DNA of 64,000 nt, taken from contig QLIY01000306.1 in NCBI GenBank assembly GCA_003260075.1, forward strand, positions 98,842 to 162,841, written 5' to 3'. The translations under genes and the position numbers were made by a program. The DNA is from Phallusia mammillata (lineage: Eukaryota; Chordata; Ascidiacea; Phlebobranchia; Ascidiidae). Of the stretch, positions 1 to 59,469 are shown one piece after another (positions within the stretch are counted from its first letter, which is position 1; each line of letters opens with the position of its first letter). A model generated the notes under the pieces. It was not told the origin of the DNA. It made no database searches and was given only the letters and a program-made list of their open reading frames with translations.

Positions 1-3000
1 AAGTTGCATGTTGAGGTGTGTAAAAAATGTTAGCTCCATACTGTCATACAAGACACTTATTTGGTTATTCTAAATCTAAACTATTGGTCAACAGTTGTTA
101 GTCAGGCAAATAACTGTACCCAAAGGAATGCATGTTGACATATAGTGTTTTAACGCACAAAAATTTGCAACACAAATTAAATAAAAACAGAGGCTAATAA
201 AAATAATATCAGCATGACATTAAAAAGTTGACCACCCTCACTTATGAGCCGCCCTCGAATGTTAGCCACACATACTGTAAGAAAAAAACTTTATGAGCCT
301 CCTTTATAATTGAATATACAGTAAACCATGGTAAATCCGGATCTTTGCATATTTCGGACAAAACTTGAGATACAAATAATTTGCAATGTGGTTAGACTTT
401 AACTAATCGACAACACTTAATCCAGACAAATGTTTTGGTCCAAACGGGTCCGCATTAACTAAGTTTTACTGTATATGGTGTATATTCACCCTTATTTACA
501 TTGGCAATACAGTTTAGAATATAAATTGGTACCTTGCATAGGAAAGTCTGATCTTTCTGGAGCCCATGCAAGCTTGTGTCCATCCCATTTCCTAAGGTCA
601 GGAAGTTTGTCCCCATCTCTCTCTCGTTTATTAAATTGTTCATCATACCAAGAAATCATGTTGTTACTGTATCTAAAAAATGTTTTTTATTACATCGCAG
701 TTACAAAAAGAGGATACTCCAGCTATAAAAACAAATCTTCCTTAAAAAAACTGATTTAATGTTTTTGTTTTTTTAGGGTTATAATTCCCTGTTCAATGTG
801 TAAGTTTCCAAACATATAAATGTGCTCTTTTGACATCTAGTGAACATTAACTTTCTTTTGAACCCCTTTTAAATGTAGTTTATTGGTTGTATTATAAAAA
901 ATGGCAATACAGTTGTGGGATTTTTGTTAAAAGTTGCAGTATTACTGCGATGAGTTGCCTACTGCTGGCTTCAATAAATTTGAATGTAGAGTTAAAACAA
1001 TCAGCTTATGCTTGTTTATTTACCTTCCACCATGATGTGTGAACAAATGTTCTTTTCTTAAACCTTCATTGCGCATCAGAGCTGACCGTCGAATGATGGT
1101 GTCGGGTTTGTGGTCAGGATAAAGTCGAAAATCTGTGCGATGTGTGCTGGAATTGCTGGAAGTTCCACGTTGAAACTGAAACCAAAATCATGAAAGTTGA
1201 CAAAGCATTCACTTTGGTAAATGTGTTCAACTATTGTTCAGGTGTGTCTTTGTCACAAAGTAAAGGTGGATTATATGTTAGTTTGGTTAACTTACATTTA
1301 AAAATGTCATTTCTGATGAAGCCACCATTGTTTACAACAAGAAAATACCTAACAATAACAAAGTGCAATTATTTCTTGTTTTTTTTATAATTTTGGATAA
1401 TAACTATGTGTAATGATTTATGCTGCTAACAATACAAGGCAAATATATTTCTAGTGTCTTCAATGGTTTTAAATGAAAAAACTATGAAGACATAAAGTGT
1501 AAACTTGGGGGAATCAAGGTTTCAACGTTTTGCAGATAACCTTCAAATGTCTAAAACTTTGGTGACATTTATTTGCAAAAAAACATCACACTACAAAAAA
1601 GATAAAACAAGCATGAAGTCAATACAAACATCAAGGTATCAACGTTTCTGCTTCCAAATTCTTAGGCATATATTTGCAGAAGACATCATGCAAGGAGCTA
1701 GAACAAGCGCACCTGTTTCGTTTCTTCACACCAATTGCCGATTAAAGTTTTATTCGAAAACCGCTGTTCAATTCTCCAGCCTGGCATTTTCCATTTTTCG
1801 GGGTCACTTTGTGCACCTGCCATTTCGTTTGCTTTAACCCAGCAAACTAATAAGGTAAGGCAAAAACTATGTAGACTTCAGGTTATGAAACACCACAGCA
1901 AAAAATCCTTCCCGGCAAAAATTCATTGACCAGCGTCCGTTGCTACGCGATGTGATGCGTCATAGACCTAGCTGTTTGGCGACACTCAGCGGGTATTTTT
2001 AATTTTTATGTTGAAAGTAAATATTTTATTGACAAAAACAAGGCGTTACTTTGTTAATTTGTTTTTTATGTCAAAAATTTTAAACATACTTTAACCATGA
2101 AACACTATCTTGAATGTCCTTGGGCCTTGTGTAAAAAGCTGGAGTTCGTTTTTGCTTTTAATTTGTGCCTATTAAAAATATTTAATTAAACAGTAGATAG
2201 TAAAAAATGGGCTTTTATTTCGGTTTGAGTGTTGCTAACTTGGTGTCAAGATTAACAAACTGAATGCAGAATGCAGCCAGCCAATAACAACTAATTTCAA
2301 CATACACTGAACTAACTTGCATTGTGATGTAACACACCAAACAATAATCCGCTTTTATCAATATGCAAACAGAAACTTATGTTTGATAACTACGCGGTAG
2401 AATCGTATGCTTTTGCGTTGGTCTTATCCTAAATATTTAAGCCCTTGTAGTTAGTCTCCTACTGCAAATAGGGAAGGTACACACAGGGTTATGTAACACA
2501 CGGCGTAAAAAAAATATATCAAGGGCATCAGTACCACATGACAATTGGCACATCAGCTAAGTTTAGGGTAATAAATAAGCATGTCTGTTCATGCCACAAG
2601 TTTATTTTTCGACTTTTTGACAAGAAAAACAAAATTCACTTGATAGAATTTTCCAGAAATTATGAAACTATGGGCCAGTGGTTCTCAATCTTTCATGCAC
2701 CGTGGCCCCCTAAAAAGAATTTTCGGGCCTCGTGGTCCTCTAAAAGTAATTCCTTAAAACTTGTGGCCCTCTACCAAAAATATAAATGGCAAACTCAACG
2801 AAATTGTGGGTCTTCTATTTCAGTAAAACTAAAATGAGGTGCTGTTTTCTATTGCGCATTTAATAAGATTCGAAAAAAGTGATGCTTTCGGTACAAAAAT
2901 TTTTTGGAAATTGTTTGTATATTAAAGGGGCAAACGAAATTATTAAAGAATTGAGCACCTTGGTTTTATAAACACTTTTTGTTCGTAAGTGTTACAATTT

Positions 3001-4048
3001 AACTTCATTTGTTATTTATTGTACAACGGCGATTCCAAGTTTAATAAAGCTACACACCATAAAGAGAAAAGCTATACATTTCCAAAAAAATAATATGCTC
3101 CAACTTCGCCAGACCAAGATTTGTTATTATTTCGACAAACAACGTCTTAGAAAATATGACTATCTTTATTATTAAGCAATTTTTGTTTTAGAAAGCTGGA
3201 ATAGTTGGCGAAGGTCTTGTTTTGTGAAGACTAAACATTTTGTTAGGCATCGTTATGTGAATTACCTCGGATAAGTTGCTTAAATGCAAATGTATTCTCG
3301 GCTTAAAATGTTTAGTTTTCACTTTTCAGTTGTTATTTGTAGCTGCAAGTCGGTCGTAGACCTATGGTTATATAAGAGCCCCATGACCCATTCCATGTTC
3401 TTGCACGTGGTACGGAGCGTCGCCTGAACACCATTAACTTGGAATATCCTGCATTTTATGAGCCTGCCACAGGTGTGATGAGTTTACCGCTTGTGTGTTG
3501 TGTGTAGGCCTACATACGTACGAAATATTTGCACATAAATAAGTTGACGGGTCTCACGGAGGCTCACAACATGATACCGGTCGGCTTGTGTCAATATAAA
3601 GTCAGTTATTGCACCTAGTATCAACTGGTACATGCATAGGTTGCTTGTTTGCAAGCGAGGTCATATCACTGCCTCGTCTCACAACGGTTGGTGTTCGATT
3701 GTGTCGATGCTGTCACCAGTACGTGTCAGTAAGGCCCCACATTAAACAACAGAAATGTTGATTGTGTAAAAATAAAACCTTTACAACGGGCTCGTTATAT
3801 TTGTTGTCTAGGCGCTTGACTTGCTGCATGTCTGAAAAGCTTGCATGCGTGGAATACTAGGCATTTTTCGTCATCTTTCAAAAATTAACATTTAAAAGTA
3901 CAAACAATGTATTTTACTTTTTCTATCTCTAAATTTTATATTTTTGGAATGATATTTTTGATTTTTGTCAGTTTTAAACTTGTTTGCACATTGTTGGCAG
4001 AAAGTTATAGTTTTTAGGAAAATGTGTTAATGTGCGATTACCATCATT
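1..4048. other. Upstream region without a recognisable gene
   Basis: I see no exon with family signatures here. The open frames are short and AT-rich and lack consistent splice context. The stretch holds a small inverted-repeat element (317-473) and a decayed 'gtggttctcaatc' repeat fragment near 2684-2830. TATA-like strings occur near 3366-3376 and 3594-3600. Either could serve the lectin gene that starts at 4049 if it has a 5' untranslated exon, but nothing in the sequence decides this. Confidence 0.5.
317..473. repeat. Small inverted-repeat element (TACAGTAAA ends)
   Basis: The ends are inverted copies of TACAGTAAA and are flanked by TA. The interior carries the 'ggttaatccggatctt' type sequence that recurs near 21640-21780, 23656-23822 and 46990-47135. 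This is a MITE-like family; a TA target would fit a Tc1/mariner-like origin, which is inference. Confidence 0.55.
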
Positions 4049-49239
<45,191 letters not shown>

Positions 49240-51836
49240 TCACACTCCTTTCTTACTACTGTATTACTGGTTGTTTTTACTTGTACTTTTGTAATTTCAC
49301 ATTTCAGCGTCCAATTATTTCCATTCAAGTGTTCTTTCCGCAAAATACAACACTAGCATACATATCTTCACCTAAGACCAAATGCTGAAAAAAACCCAAC
49401 GAATAACTATCTTTAATACTTTCTTTGCTTTTGAATTCAGTTCATAGGGCTTGCAGGTACCAGTGCTCCAAAAACTTTTTTCAATCATCTTACTATTACA
49501 AAAAACTTTTATCAAATTCGGTGGCATAGCCTACCTCAAGCTTAAATGTTATCAGAAACAAATAGGAAACGCTAAAACTTTTGTAATACCTATAAACTCT
49601 TTTAACCTAAAATTTGTGTTTGGTTTTACGGCAAGGCCACCGTAAACGCCCCATGTGTAATAATGTTCAATTTTTTGATGACAAACTGTTGGTTAAGTTA
49701 CACTTTCGAGCTTTAGCCCACCGTTTGCTGAGCACTGAATGGGTTTAATATTTGAAACTGTCATGAAGGGATTTTTTCTTGTTTCTACCCTAGAAAGGCG
49801 TGCAACTGCAGACAATGAGTTCTGTAGAAATTCACCAGCCGTTTCTGCGTATCTAAGTTGAACCCAAAAGTACAAGCCCGAAACCCTATTTTTTTACTAA
49901 ACCCCAAAGGTTAGATTTACTAGGTGATTTTTCTGAAGCCCGTTTTATTCAAGCTTAAACCTGAACATGTGTTTTTGTTAAAGACAGAATTAGGCCCGAA
50001 GTTTGATTTACCACCGGGAAATTTACGTACAAATGATCCCGAATGTGTAAAGCCAGGACCTAATCAAGCCCGTTTTATTCAATCTTAAACCCGAATCTGA
50101 AATCTGCCCAAATCCAGACTTTTTTCAAAAACGTTCAAAATCGGTCCGAAAACCCCCCCCCCCATTTACGTACAAATGATCCCGAATGTGTAAAGCCAGG
50201 ACCTAATCAAGACCGTTTTATTCAATCTTAAACCCGAATCTGAAATCTGCTTAAATCCAGACTTTTTTCAAAAAAGTTCAAAATCGGTCCGAAAACTGGA
50301 TACAGCAACGTAATATCACGACACAAATATTTCCTAGTTGAAATTCAGGCCCAAATCAAAAGTCTGATTTTCCGAACATTGAGCAGCTATTTCCGGCTTG
50401 GTGATTATTTTTGGAGGCATTGCATCAGAATGATTTCATACACCGACCGAAATCAACTTAACTAGCGTGACAAAAATTTATTTGGCGATCAAGCGGGCAC
50501 ACATGCGTTAGGATACTAGAATAACTGAGTGATAAGCCATTGAATATACTAGAATCAAAAAAACAGGTTTAAGGATAATGACATTATACTAGAAGTACTA
50601 AATGGTACAAAACAAAATTCGCACCGTGAAAATTATAAGATTGGAAGTAGAACTTATTGGCAAAACGCCACAATATAGTTCTAATTATAGGTTAGAATGG
50701 AAAATGACTAAATGAAATTTGAATTGAGGCGTAAAAGAAAAAGTACATTGGATTTATTCAAACTACCGTATACGATGTGACATTGACTAATATACGAAAC
50801 ATTTTGGATCAAAAATATAGGCTCTTAACATGTTTAAGCAGCATTGACAAGTATACATGGAAAAAATCTCAACTTCATTCATAAGTTTTAAGATTGCTTA
50901 GAAGGCCTTAAATTAAACAGTGGGATTTTATTTATATGACCCAACAAATGTATGTTCAAGATAAAGCTAGCAATAACAGAGACAAGGCATAAAATGCGTT
51001 TTTTGTGGCCCCCCCCCCGAAGGCCTTAAATTAAACAGTGGGATTTTATTTATATGACCCAACAAACGTATGTTCAAGATAAAGCTAGCAATAACAGAGA
51101 CAAGGCATAGAATGCGTTTTTTGTGATACTGTCTTAAACAAACGCTTCAAAATGGAGTGAGTAACAGAGCTGTAAGTGGATCCAAAATTGGGACCCAAAC
51201 CCAAAAGTACAAGTCCCAAACTAAAAAGTGGAAGTGATACCAATTAGGCCAGAAACCAATTAAAATTATGATACAAACAAGGCAGAGTGTTTTATGATAC
51301 CCAAATTGAGCCAGCTTTAATGAACCTTAAGCAAGCAACCTACCCGAAAAGCTAAGGCTAACTTACAACCCTGGTTTAGCTATTTTGGATGGTTAATAAT
51401 TAATAAAAATAGTACTAACACCAAATACATCGCTACAGTTGTTCAAAGTGCTTAGACGTCTACTACATACACCAGCTATAGAATATGTTATTTTATTTCT
51501 GAATGTTGTTTTTTCATCTTGTACATCTAAGTAGTAAGAGGCTGGTGTTTAATAAATATTATTATTGAATTAGGAAATTGGCAAAATGTTGAAAACTTAT
51601 TCGCAAAAACACATCATGCATACTAGAATTTAAGACATTTGTAAAACAAACCATGCAAAAGTGCTAAATTTACAAAAACACTGTAAGACTATCATAGTCA
51701 TGTTTAAAATCATACTGTTCAGCATTTTCAAGCATACCGCCATGCGAAATGGCTGAAAATTACTTTGACAAGTGTATCAAACACTCACTTGATTAATATT
51801 GCTGTGAAAAATGAAACATGCCAATTTTAGAAGCAT
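49240..51836. other. Spacer between the convergent lectin and twinfilin genes
   Basis: It holds the 3' untranslated ends of both genes. I see no AATAAA for the lectin gene within about 700 bases; TTTATT at 51492-51497 would be AATAAA for twinfilin. The stretches 50030-50300 and 50895-51125 are near-identical tandem copies joined by C runs at 50153 and 51009. No coding signal was noticed. Confidence 0.55.
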
Positions 51837-54800
51837 TCAGACCCCATTTTTGGGTCTCCTGGTGGGCGCTCGACGGCCTGGGGCTTTGGGTTTACTGAAA
51901 GCTTGTTTGGTGTCTGTAGCTGGGGGGTGAACCTCCAAGCGAAGATATTCCTCCGTGATTTTGTCTTTGGCGTCACATTCCAACTAGAAAGGAATTTATA
52001 ATTGTGGAATTTAATTAATAGTTCCTACTTAACATATGGTAGTTGAGTTTATTTCGCTTTTGTGAAAGAAAACATACCCACACAATCACACTAAAACATC
52101 ACCAAGCCGAAAATAGCTGGGCAACGTTGAAATGTCTTGGAGGGCACAAATTGGTGTATAATGATTAGGGATGTGCCAAAACTGCAAATGATCTGTTTGG
52201 TCGAGCACCGAGCATCTCACTTTAATGCTCGGTGCTCGGCCGAGCACGCTCGGTGCATTATGACGTCACAAAAAATCCCCTTTCTACGTTTTAGCTCTAC
52301 AAGGTCTCTTACGTCACCGGCGGTGTTTTATTAAGCTGTACATGCCCTTTAAGTACGCGTTTTTCCACTATTTAATACTAATACAAAATCATTCGTTTTT
52401 GTTCATAGACACCCTTCAGAACACTAGTATCGTATGTTAGCAGGGCATGAATATGCAATTTTAACGCTCGGGTATAAGTTTGCGCTACTGCTCGGCCGAG
52501 CATCGAGCATCAAAAACAGCGATGCTCGGTACCGAGTACTCGGGTTCTGGCTCGGCTCGGCCCATCCCTAATAATGATTAAATGTGCTGCTTCTATATGT
52601 ATTACAAAGCATTCTGTGATGGGAGTACACAAGAAAGTAAGTGTGGCGCATTGTGAGTAAACTAAAAATTGCTGGTGTTCAGATTAAAAATGGAATATAA
52701 ATAGATCTTTGAATTAAAACAGTTCAGAAACACCAAAATATACAGATAATTCCATTCATTGCAAATTACCTTTTATCACAGACTAAATATCAAAATTTTA
52801 GCTGTGAATATTAGAAAAAAACAATTCAGTTTAATGCAAGGAAATTGTTTTTAGAAATTTTAATTGCTATTTAACAGACTTATAGTGTAGTGTAGTTATA
52901 AATTAATCAAGTGTACCTTTTTGTCAAGTTTGATTTTGAAGATCTCCTCAATTGTATCCATCAATGGAGATTTGCATGATGAGTATAACATGCGGTGCTT
53001 CACTGGTATTGAGTAACCAGGCATGGAGTAAATGAAAACTGAAAAGAAACAATATTTATTTTCACTGTCATTAGTTGTTACCGTAAAAGTAATTTTTTTG
53101 GCAGAGAATTGCTGTGTGGTTACTACTTTACCTCTGTTTAAGCATTTATTATTAATGGTTCCCTAAACAAGGTTTTGTAAATATATACAGCTTTAAAGTT
53201 GAGGTAGTAAATTGGACTTTTTGTTTAGACTAGATAGAGGATCCCAAATTGTGGTAAGCCTTTCATGTGGTATGCAAGCATCCTTTGGTTTTATTATAAG
53301 ATTAGGCATCTTGATCATGGGGTATTCCTATGCCATAATTTTTTTCATTTGCAATTGATGCATTTATGATGCAACGAAGTGTATTGTACAGGTGGTATCC
53401 CTACTGTCTGGTTAAAGGTGGTATAAGAGCATATTTTAAGGAAACATACCAAACGTATCCTGGTAAAAAAAGCCAGAACAAACAGGCACATTGTAAAATG
53501 TTGCCAAAGATCACACACAAGGTTGTTGCACTCACAGTTGGTGACAAAATCCTCATCATTATGGCGATGTGCGTACTTAAACAAATGGTATCCTGCCCGT
53601 TCAGGTGATATCAATCCATGCAATTCAACGGCTGAAATATTATGCGCCGAGTGCTTCATGATTATTTCTGTGTCAACATCAATGCTCTACAAAAAATAAC
53701 ACATATTGTTCTAAGCTGTTTTGACAAGAGGTTATGACAATATTACAGTAAACAAAAAGCGTTTGGAATATTTTAGGAAACATATTTATCACCTAATTGG
53801 TTCATATTTTATACTTTTTAGAAGAACAGTTTCTGATGATTCTATATCAATAAAAAAAGTAAATATATATCATTTACTCAGGCAGTGTTTTTTATTTACT
53901 AAATGTATAGAAATTTGTCTCTTGAGTGTTTTTCACATCAAGTAAAATAATTTTTTCATGCAAATTGTAGACAATTGTGAACAATTGCATTTTGGTTGGC
54001 CACAAATTGAAATTTATTTTTACTGAACAATATACATTTACCATGGTTTTCAACATGTCACTTAGATTGCAGGAGGTTGATTTTAAAACAAACACCAATA
54101 TAGGAAGTGATTAATATGGTCACAAGTTTCATTTTGATTGCGCAAATTTTCACAGAAACCAATGACCTAATGTTTACATTGCATGCCACATCAATATTAT
54201 TAAGTTGACATTTTTCGAGAAATTTGACTGACCATAATGGTGAATTTTCATTTAACTACCAATACTTCTATTTATATTTACATATTTAGGGTGGTGCAAA
54301 TTTTGAATGATCTCAACATTATTAAGCATACAATTTCCCTAGAGCTGTTTACTATACCAATCACTTTAAGTTTTCCAACCAAATACTTATTTTCTTTTAA
54401 TATTTGCACTACTACTTACGATTCAGATCATTACCATATGTGCCCATGCAAACAATAAAACATGCAAATATATGTAAATCAATAACTATTAAAATATTTG
54501 ATTTGTTAAATACTAAGTAGTTCATACTTTGATTTTAGTTTTAGCGGAGTTAGCAAACTGGTCCCAAACTATTTTTTTGTAAGATTTATGAATAGTGCAG
54601 AGACAAGTGAACTGGAACATGCAGGACAAACATGGTGAATTTAAATTTAGTTTTTTTTACCATTTCAATGTGGTTGATAGCACCTTCGTAAAATTCTAAA
54701 AACGCTTGTTCCAAGCAGTTTTCGATTGGAAATGTCAATCCTTGAACTGTTTGCTGCCGTGTGGAGTTTCCAATTGCAGTTCTTGTCTAAACACACACTT

Positions 54801-57508
54801 GTTTAACAAATGTACAAAAATCAAACAACTATAATGCAGTTCATTACACCCAATGACTAGGAATGAATTTGCATGGCTAAAAACTGCATAAAAAATACTT
54901 CCCAGCGAAACTTTTGTTCTTTATTAAATGTAAGTTTTTGTCTAAACACAAATACTCTTCAAAGAAGATAAACACAATAAATAAACTATACTGCAGGTGG
55001 TGATACTGAATGACTAGTAATAAATTTGCATGGCTAAAAATGTATACCCCAAAAATACTTGAAAACAACTTCCCCCCCCCCGTCTAAACACAAATACTCT
55101 TCAAAAAAGATAAACACAATAAACAAACTATACTGCAGGTGGTGATACTGAATGACTAATAATAAATTTGCATGGCTAAAAATATATACCCCCAAAATAC
55201 TTGAAAACAACTTTTCAGTTCTTTAAATAGTATATATATTAAGTTATTTGTGCATAAAAACACTGAAGTCAACCAGGTTGAAACTTAACAGTACACAACA
55301 TAAACACTTACCTTATATGCAAATTTAACAAAGGTAAATCCTCGCTTTTATATAAAACACTGAAACAAACTTATGTATGTTACACCGGACCCAAATCAAA
55401 AATAAAAACATTGCCCTACATGTCTCCAAAAACAGTATGTGTGCATCATGATAGATTACTAACTATAAGAATATAAGCTAATCATGTACCTCTGTTGCAT
55501 CCATCATTTTAAGTTCTTCCTCTGCATTTGTAAGAGGTGGAGGAGCTGCCTTGTGTCTGAGATATTCCTTGTAGCCCTCCAAAGATACGTCATCCTATAA
55601 AATTGGAAGTTGTTAGGTTTCATTGTTGAAAAAAGTGACCTCAAAACTGGTCAAATTGCAAAAGCATCAAGCCAATAAATGATGCCCAGTTGTGGCATCG
55701 AATGCCCAGTTGTGGCATCGAACAGAATAAGTGAGGCATGGCTTTTTAGCCTGTTACTCCCAACAAGAGTCCCTTTGGATGGCTACACTAGCCAATATGG
55801 TCGAAACACTGTCTGCAGCTGGACATATTGTTTACATTAATAGACTATGTTTAGATATTTTTTATTCTACTTAAGTTTTAAGTGAAAGTTACATACCACA
55901 GAGTTTCCATAGACCTCCTCTTTGATAAAATTTCCTCCAAACTCTGCTTTTAGGGTTGCTCTGGTGGCAGCATACAGCATCTTTTCACGGGTCTAAAAAA
56001 TATTACTTTTTTGCAGAATGGAAAGTATGTTTATGACAGATAAATGCAAAGTTCAATCCCGAATTTACCGCAAAAACATAAAATTTGAAGTTATCACATC
56101 AATTTGTTTTGTAGAATGTTTTTTTGCAGTAGTTAAGTTAAAATGTTCTCAAAAACTTATGCCACAGTGCAAAACAAGGTGCATTGCATAACAAACCATT
56201 ATTGAATTGCTACCCTACAAATATTTACCAAAATGCTACACAGTATTACCTTAGAGTCATCTGGTGAATAAGAAGTCATCAACCAATTGTCTGTGGAATC
56301 AAGTTGGTAAAGAACATAGCAAGGCTGTTTGTCTTTGTAATACGGCATTGTTGATTTATCAAATTCATCTTCCCATGAATCAGATTCTTTTTGTGCAAAC
56401 GCTTTTGGCACAAGAGTTTCTGCAAGTACAAACTCTATGACTATGTTTGTCAATCCTATGGACCTAAATATTTGATTTTAATGGACTTGCTTGGTTCATG
56501 GTGTCCTTGCATGAGTACAAAAGTTGTACACAACAAGTCATTTAAGCGAGGGCTTCTCAATTTTATTTGTCTTATTTATTCTTCAGTAGAAAAAATACTC
56601 TGAATGTTTCAAACAATCATACAAAATCAAACCCTAAATATGTCACTTAACTAAACCTATAATCTATGATTTAAGTAAAAGAATGAATTGAGTTATCTTT
56701 TGCAAATACAGTGCAGTATTATTTGCAAATATGGTGCAGTATTTAGGTTTATAGACTTGGAACATTTGTAGTGCAGGGTTCCCGCGCAATTTTCGTTAAT
56801 AAATTCCATGACTTTTCCAAAACTTTTGAAGAAAAAAAACAAACAAATTTCCATAACCTTAATCGAAAAAATTTCCCATAGTAAAACCAGAAAAGAGGCT
56901 TTGGTATATGCAACCAATTTACCATATATTTGTTGCAATCTAAACGTTACATAATTTGAAATTCCCCATCTCTATCAGGCGTTTTCAGGGTAAAACAGGT
57001 GCCAAATTCCATACTTTTTCAAGGACTTTCGCAAAAGTTGGCTTTTTCCAAAACTTTTCCAGGCCTTAAAAATACAAATTTAAATTCCATAACCTTTCCA
57101 GGTTTTCCATACCCGCGGGAACCCTGGTAGTGTTAGCAACTTTAGCAAGAATTTATTTTTTCATCTCAAACCTTTTTTAATCTTATTATTACAAAGCTTT
57201 TTGGTACATATATAATGTAAGTGGAGGGTAGTAAAATTGTTACCATCTTCAATCAAAATTTGAACACAGCGAATATTTCCCTGAGTTGTACAATCCCTGA
57301 AAATTGCTTTTAATTCATCCCCACCTGCAAAAAGATAAGTAAAGTTTTTGATCCAAAAGTATTATGTAACAACAAAACCATTGAGAAACTATTTAACAAT
57401 ACACTGCTAAATAAAGTAAATTTGTACAGTAAACAACGTATCAATAAATTTTTTCCTTGGCCAAACAAATTAAGTAAACTTACATTGTATTCCTGTTTGA
57501 TGCGACAT
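51837..57508 (-). CDS. TWF1: Twinfilin (actin monomer-binding ADF-H protein), complete, 9 exons
   Basis: Exons from the 5' end: 57508-57484, 57324-57244, 56419-56250, 55992-55897, 55594-55490, 54786-54661, 53686-53536, 53038-52917, 51983-51837. All have GT-AG borders, phases agree, and the total is 340 residues (vertebrate twinfilins about 350). It starts [11 protein letters not shown]-homology domain 1 shows [12 protein letters not shown] and [14 protein letters not shown]; domain 2 shows [25 protein letters not shown] and [10 protein letters not shown]. The basic tail ([13 protein letters not shown]) matches the family's capping-protein and phosphoinositide-binding end. Twinfilin sequesters ADP-actin and caps or depolymerises filament barbed ends in the cytoplasm. 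Assignment to one vertebrate paralogue (TWF1 or TWF2) is arbitrary in a tunicate. Confidence 0.93.
52166..52570. mobile_element. hAT-type MITE with perfect 8-bp target duplication
   Basis: The ends are TAGGGATG and CATCCCTA, and the flanking 8-mers are both ATAATGAT (52158-52165, 52571-52578). The interior is rich in 'gctcggtgctcggcc' repeats. A related piece without clear ends lies near 34880-35180. It sits in the last intron of twinfilin. Confidence 0.8.
54935..55220. repeat. Duplicated intron segment joined by a C run
   Basis: 54935-55070 recurs as 55083-55220 with few differences, with nine to ten C's at 55074 between them. Probably two alleles placed in tandem. Confidence 0.7.
55668..55830 (+). 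repeat. Remnant of the hammerhead-bearing element
   Basis: It contains 'ctgttactcccaacaagag', 'actagccaatatggtc' and the 3' ribozyme part GAAACACTGTCTGCAGCT. The CTGATGA segment is deleted. It sits in twinfilin intron 4, near a small tandem repeat of 'gcccagttgtggcatcgaa'. Confidence 0.5.
56774..57126. mobile_element. Inverted-repeat element, CAGGGTTCCCGCG ends
   Basis: The ends are CAGGGTTCCCGCG and CGCGGGAACCCTG, with interior 'ccatgacttttccaaaactttt' and its inverse. GTAGTG occurs at both flanks, but an exact 8-bp duplication is not clear. The end sequence resembles hAT MITEs found in many animals. In twinfilin intron 2. Confidence 0.6.
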
Positions 57509-59188
57509 TCTAGCCGATGTTAGATGTGGGTTACTGACAGCTTTTTGCTGTAAACGCTGTGTACAGTTTAAACTATTGGAGACCTTTCTATTTTTAACAC
57601 TCAATTGTACTTTCCTTGTTCCGTTTTCCGGAAATAAAAGTACAGGTTGACTTATGACACCTCAAAGTTCAACAAAATAACGTCACCATTTAAAAACATT
57701 TAACAAATTTACACCACCGGTAAAAGTACGACTTGAAGTTTACTTTTTGAACCGGCACTTGAATAAAAAATTCATGAAGCCCAAACACCACTATTTTGCA
57801 AAACAAATAAAAACTTGTTTTCACAAGCAAGCATTTTTTTAAACAGTTACACATTACTTTGACCAGTGTCTTGAGTAAATAAACTCGAAAATATATTTAC
57901 ATGACACAGTCAAAATGGTTAGTGGAGAATTTTTTTTTAGTTCGCAAAGGTTTGGTTCAATAAGGTTTTCAACTTACAAGTTACTAGTATTCGAAACTAT
58001 TGTCCCCTTTACTGACACGTCATTATAACAAATATTGTATTGATTGGATGGCCAAAAGCATTTACTACGTCTCGAAATGTGCTAATGGACTTATTCTACT
58101 CGAAATGTTTTAAACCCCGAATTTGGTGGGCTTCTTTGCCTTTGTAATATGGCGACAAAACTGTAATAGGTTAGGTCCTAAGGTATTAGGTTTGTGTAAG
58201 AATGTTATTTCTATCTCCGGCAAGCGCACCGCAGACTTAATTACAAAACAAACCACAGGCTTTAGAGGCGTTTCTCGCTTTTTAAGCGGTGCCCTGCATC
58301 AGTAGAAAGGGGTGTAGGCTTGCAGAAAGCTTTGAAACAAGCTAATATATAGCAAGTGCTGCATTTTTTAGTCTAATTGTTTGTTTCTTAGATGTTTAGT
58401 AATTTTATGTCAGAAACAGATGTGTTATTGTATTATAAGACCGAAAGCTTTTGTTCTAAATGTATTGTTCTTTGCCAAGTGCGTAGTTAAGCATGTGATT
58501 AAAATGGCTATGGACTCTAACCGTGTTTATTATACTGGAGACTGGAAACACATTGCATTTTCCGGTATTTAGGTGAAGGTCAGCGAATCCCCAGTGGATG
58601 TGAACAAATCAATGGATAGTTTGGAAAAAACTGGTTGTTGGGTAAACCAATCAAGGTTATTCTTTTCGGATTTTCAAACCAAGTTATGGTAAGGGTGTTT
58701 TGGTGTCTTACATTTTATGTGAACATTAGATTTGGTACTAAACCTAACGACACCGTGTATTCGCTCCCCCCCCCCGAAAATTGGCCCGGGACAACCATTG
58801 AGTTGGAGACCCCTGTTTTAAAACAATGCAGTACCTGCCCCTGCTGCAAGCTTTTCCAATAGTTTTATCACTAGTTTCCTAGTAAAGTTGATTTCTATTG
58901 TAACCCCTTATATAACGTTGCAAAATCATGAAAATATGCAATTTGATCCACTTTGGTCTTTGCATAAAAGCAGGAAACCCATAACAAATACTTCATAAAG
59001 CTTAGCAACATATGCTTGATTGGACTGTGTGTAAGCTTAACAGTTATATATATAATTCATAGTAGCTGCGACCAACAGCAAGATTTATGTCTCCAATCCA
59101 AAACTTTCGATTAAAAATGTTTGCTTTACCTCTGTGTATTTTCCATTGCCAAACTGTTTGATTCAGGTCATGTTCCCACTTAAATCAG
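57509..59188. other. Intergenic stretch 5' of twinfilin
   Basis: This should contain the twinfilin promoter. No TATA element is obvious. A 60-codon open frame at 58123-58305 (FVIWRQNCNRLG..) has no family signature that I recognise and no supported splice sites. A C run at 58766 has no visible duplicate. Confidence 0.45.
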
Positions 59189-59381
59189 TTAAGTTTGCTG
59201 TTCTTCCTGGCCATTATCCAAATCCCCTGCAAGTTATCCCATGAAAAATACACAGAAAATTTGTTAGGTTGCCTTTATTATACTATTACACCACACAAAC
59301 CTTTCATTTGTGGTGCGCAGCAACATACAAAAACTTTTTACCTTTTTGGGGGCTGGCGGGGTAAATAATGGGGTTATCGAG

Positions 59382-59469
<88 letters not shown>

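Noticed and set aside
475-1837. Several 60-110 codon open frames in the first 2 kb
   Set aside because: Low-complexity AT-rich translations without domains, conserved cysteines or convincing splice partners.
58123-58305. 60-codon open frame as a gene
   Set aside because: It starts at a non-ATG codon (the ATG nearby is followed by an early stop), has no recognised domain and no supported splice context.
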